Source: Acidobacteriaceae bacterium | Lineage (GTDB): Bacteria; Acidobacteriota; Terriglobia; Terriglobales; Acidobacteriaceae | Assembly (NCBI GenBank): GCA_027307295.1 | Contig: DAHUXF010000028.1 | Span: 1-14,698, forward strand | Reading direction: 5' to 3' | Length of the DNA stretch: 14,698 bases | Shown here: piece after piece, positions 14,055 to 14,698 of the stretch | How the letters are laid out: each line of letters starts with the position of its first letter | How positions within the stretch are numbered: the first letter of the stretch is position 1 | Made by a program: the position numbers and the translations under genes | Notes under the pieces: model-generated | What the model was told of the DNA's origin: nothing | What the model saw: the letters and a program-made list of their open reading frames with translations, nothing else | Databases searched by the model: none

Positions 14055-14698
14055 CTATAAGGCTGTACACAGCCCTTTTGGCGTCCAATCGTGGTTCAAG
14101 GTGGATGGAGGTTTTGCTGATTCGTGAAGGATGAGCGTCAACGCGCGGCGTTGTTCCGTGCCGATGGCTGTGAGCAGCATGGGTGAGCCGCCTGGCACAA
14201 TCACCGGCGGGCCGCCGGCGCGTCCTAACAGCCGGCCATTGGGAGTTTCCAAACAAGTTTCTCCGGCCAGGGTGTACCAGGCTTCAGGCCCGGGGTGAGT
14301 ATGAATGGCTGCGGTCATCCCAGGAACTGAGACTGACTCCATAAACACTGCTGAGTATTGTTCACCAGCGGTTACCGGAAGCGGACCGATTTCGGCGATG
14401 CGCTCCCCTTTCAGGGCCGGACGCCATCCCGCCTTTTCAATGGTAAGCAACCACACCTTTCCCAGCGCCTCGATGACGGTTCCTCGTGGTCCTTTGGCTT
14501 TCTCCGCCTCTGGGCGCGTTGGGTAGACGTCCAAATGCCAGAAGACTTGCGCTTGCTCGATTCTTCCGATGGGCTGATCTACATGGATCCAGCATCCCAC
14601 TTCAGCCGTCCGCTCGCTGACCGGCTTGCATGTACCAAATGAAAGCGGTTTTGACTGGGCGGACAGGGACACCGCTGTCAGCAACCAAATCAAGACAC
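14055..14698 (-). CDS. secreted cupin-domain protein, 5' end beyond the window
   Basis: At least 212 residues; the frame stays open to the right edge, so the true start is probably outside. The visible N-terminus 'IWLLTAVSLSAQ' is the end of a signal peptide, so the protein is exported. Residues 126-144 match the first cupin motif exactly: G-x5-H-x-H-x3-E-x6-G, in 'GMTAAIHTHPGPEAWYTLAG'. His131, His133 and Glu137 would bind a metal. The second motif is recognisable around 'PPVIVPGGSPM', but the usual fourth ligand, His, is replaced, so the metal site may be incomplete or use another residue. Cys22 and Cys34 of the visible part could pair. Cupins include dioxygenases, isomerases and binding proteins, and the substrate here cannot be told. 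Confidence 0.75.
   Translation of the reverse strand, partial: VLIWLLTAVSLSAQSKPLSFGTCKPVSERTAEVGCWIHVDQPIGRIEQAQVFWHLDVYPTRPEAEKAKGPRGTVIEALGKVWLLTIEKAGWRPALKGERIAEIGPLPVTAGEQYSAVFMESVSVPGMTAAIHTHPGPEAWYTLAGETCLETPNGRLLGRAGGPPVIVPGGSPMLLTAIGTEQRRALTLILHESAKPPSTLNHDWTPKGLCTAL

Noticed and set aside
1..14698. tRNA, rRNA, CRISPR array and transposon genes
   Set aside because: Both strands were read for T-arm-like motifs, evenly spaced repeats and transposase-like translations, and nothing convincing was found.

Overview
The window looks like bacterial chromosome from a Gram-negative soil-type organism, moderately GC-rich, with strong AGGAGG-type ribosome binding sites and several short signal peptides ending in 'FAQ', 'FAG' or 'WAQ'. 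The mix of secreted beta-propellers, a PQQ-type protein and a large patatin-like membrane protein would fit Acidobacteriota (Terriglobia). That assignment is an inference from style, because no marker gene is present. I see no tRNA, rRNA, CRISPR array, transposase or phage gene.

Layout. Positions 1-648 hold no gene I can support. Positions 649-2142 (-) encode a secreted protein of unknown function, helical in the middle with a barrel-like C-terminus. It is transcribed divergently from 2266-4896 (+), a patatin-like lipid hydrolase whose catalytic Ser and Asp lie on either side of a long multi-pass membrane region. Next on the same strand is an SGNH/GDSL-type hydrolase (5136-6037). It is split by a one-base frameshift in a run of six T. 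Converging on it is a tight three-gene minus-strand operon (8531 down to 6236): a secreted coiled-coil protein, a probable lipoprotein joined to it by an ATGA overlap, and a small helical protein without a signal peptide.

The right half is a series of separate minus-strand units encoding exported proteins. Positions 9122-10621 encode a sialidase/GH43-like beta-propeller with one Asp-box and Asp/Arg/His-rich tails, followed by a clear intrinsic terminator. Positions 11283-13601 encode a PQQ-type propeller related to polyvinyl-alcohol-dehydrogenase-like proteins, with seven W-motif repeats and an adjacent Cys-Cys pair. Positions 14055-14693 and beyond the right edge encode a secreted single-cupin protein.

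How it may work together. The left half pairs two predicted ester/lipid hydrolases with four uncharacterised proteins, three of them exported. This could be an envelope lipid-processing module, but only the gene order supports that. The right half looks like unrelated secreted carbohydrate or alcohol metabolism. Several start codons were moved from the longest frame to the one with a proper Shine-Dalgarno site: 10621, 13601, 5136 and 8531. The most useful items to follow up are the split-patatin neighbourhood, the unknown three-gene operon, the frameshift at 5581-5586 and the 12-bp-arm hairpin at 9007-9037.
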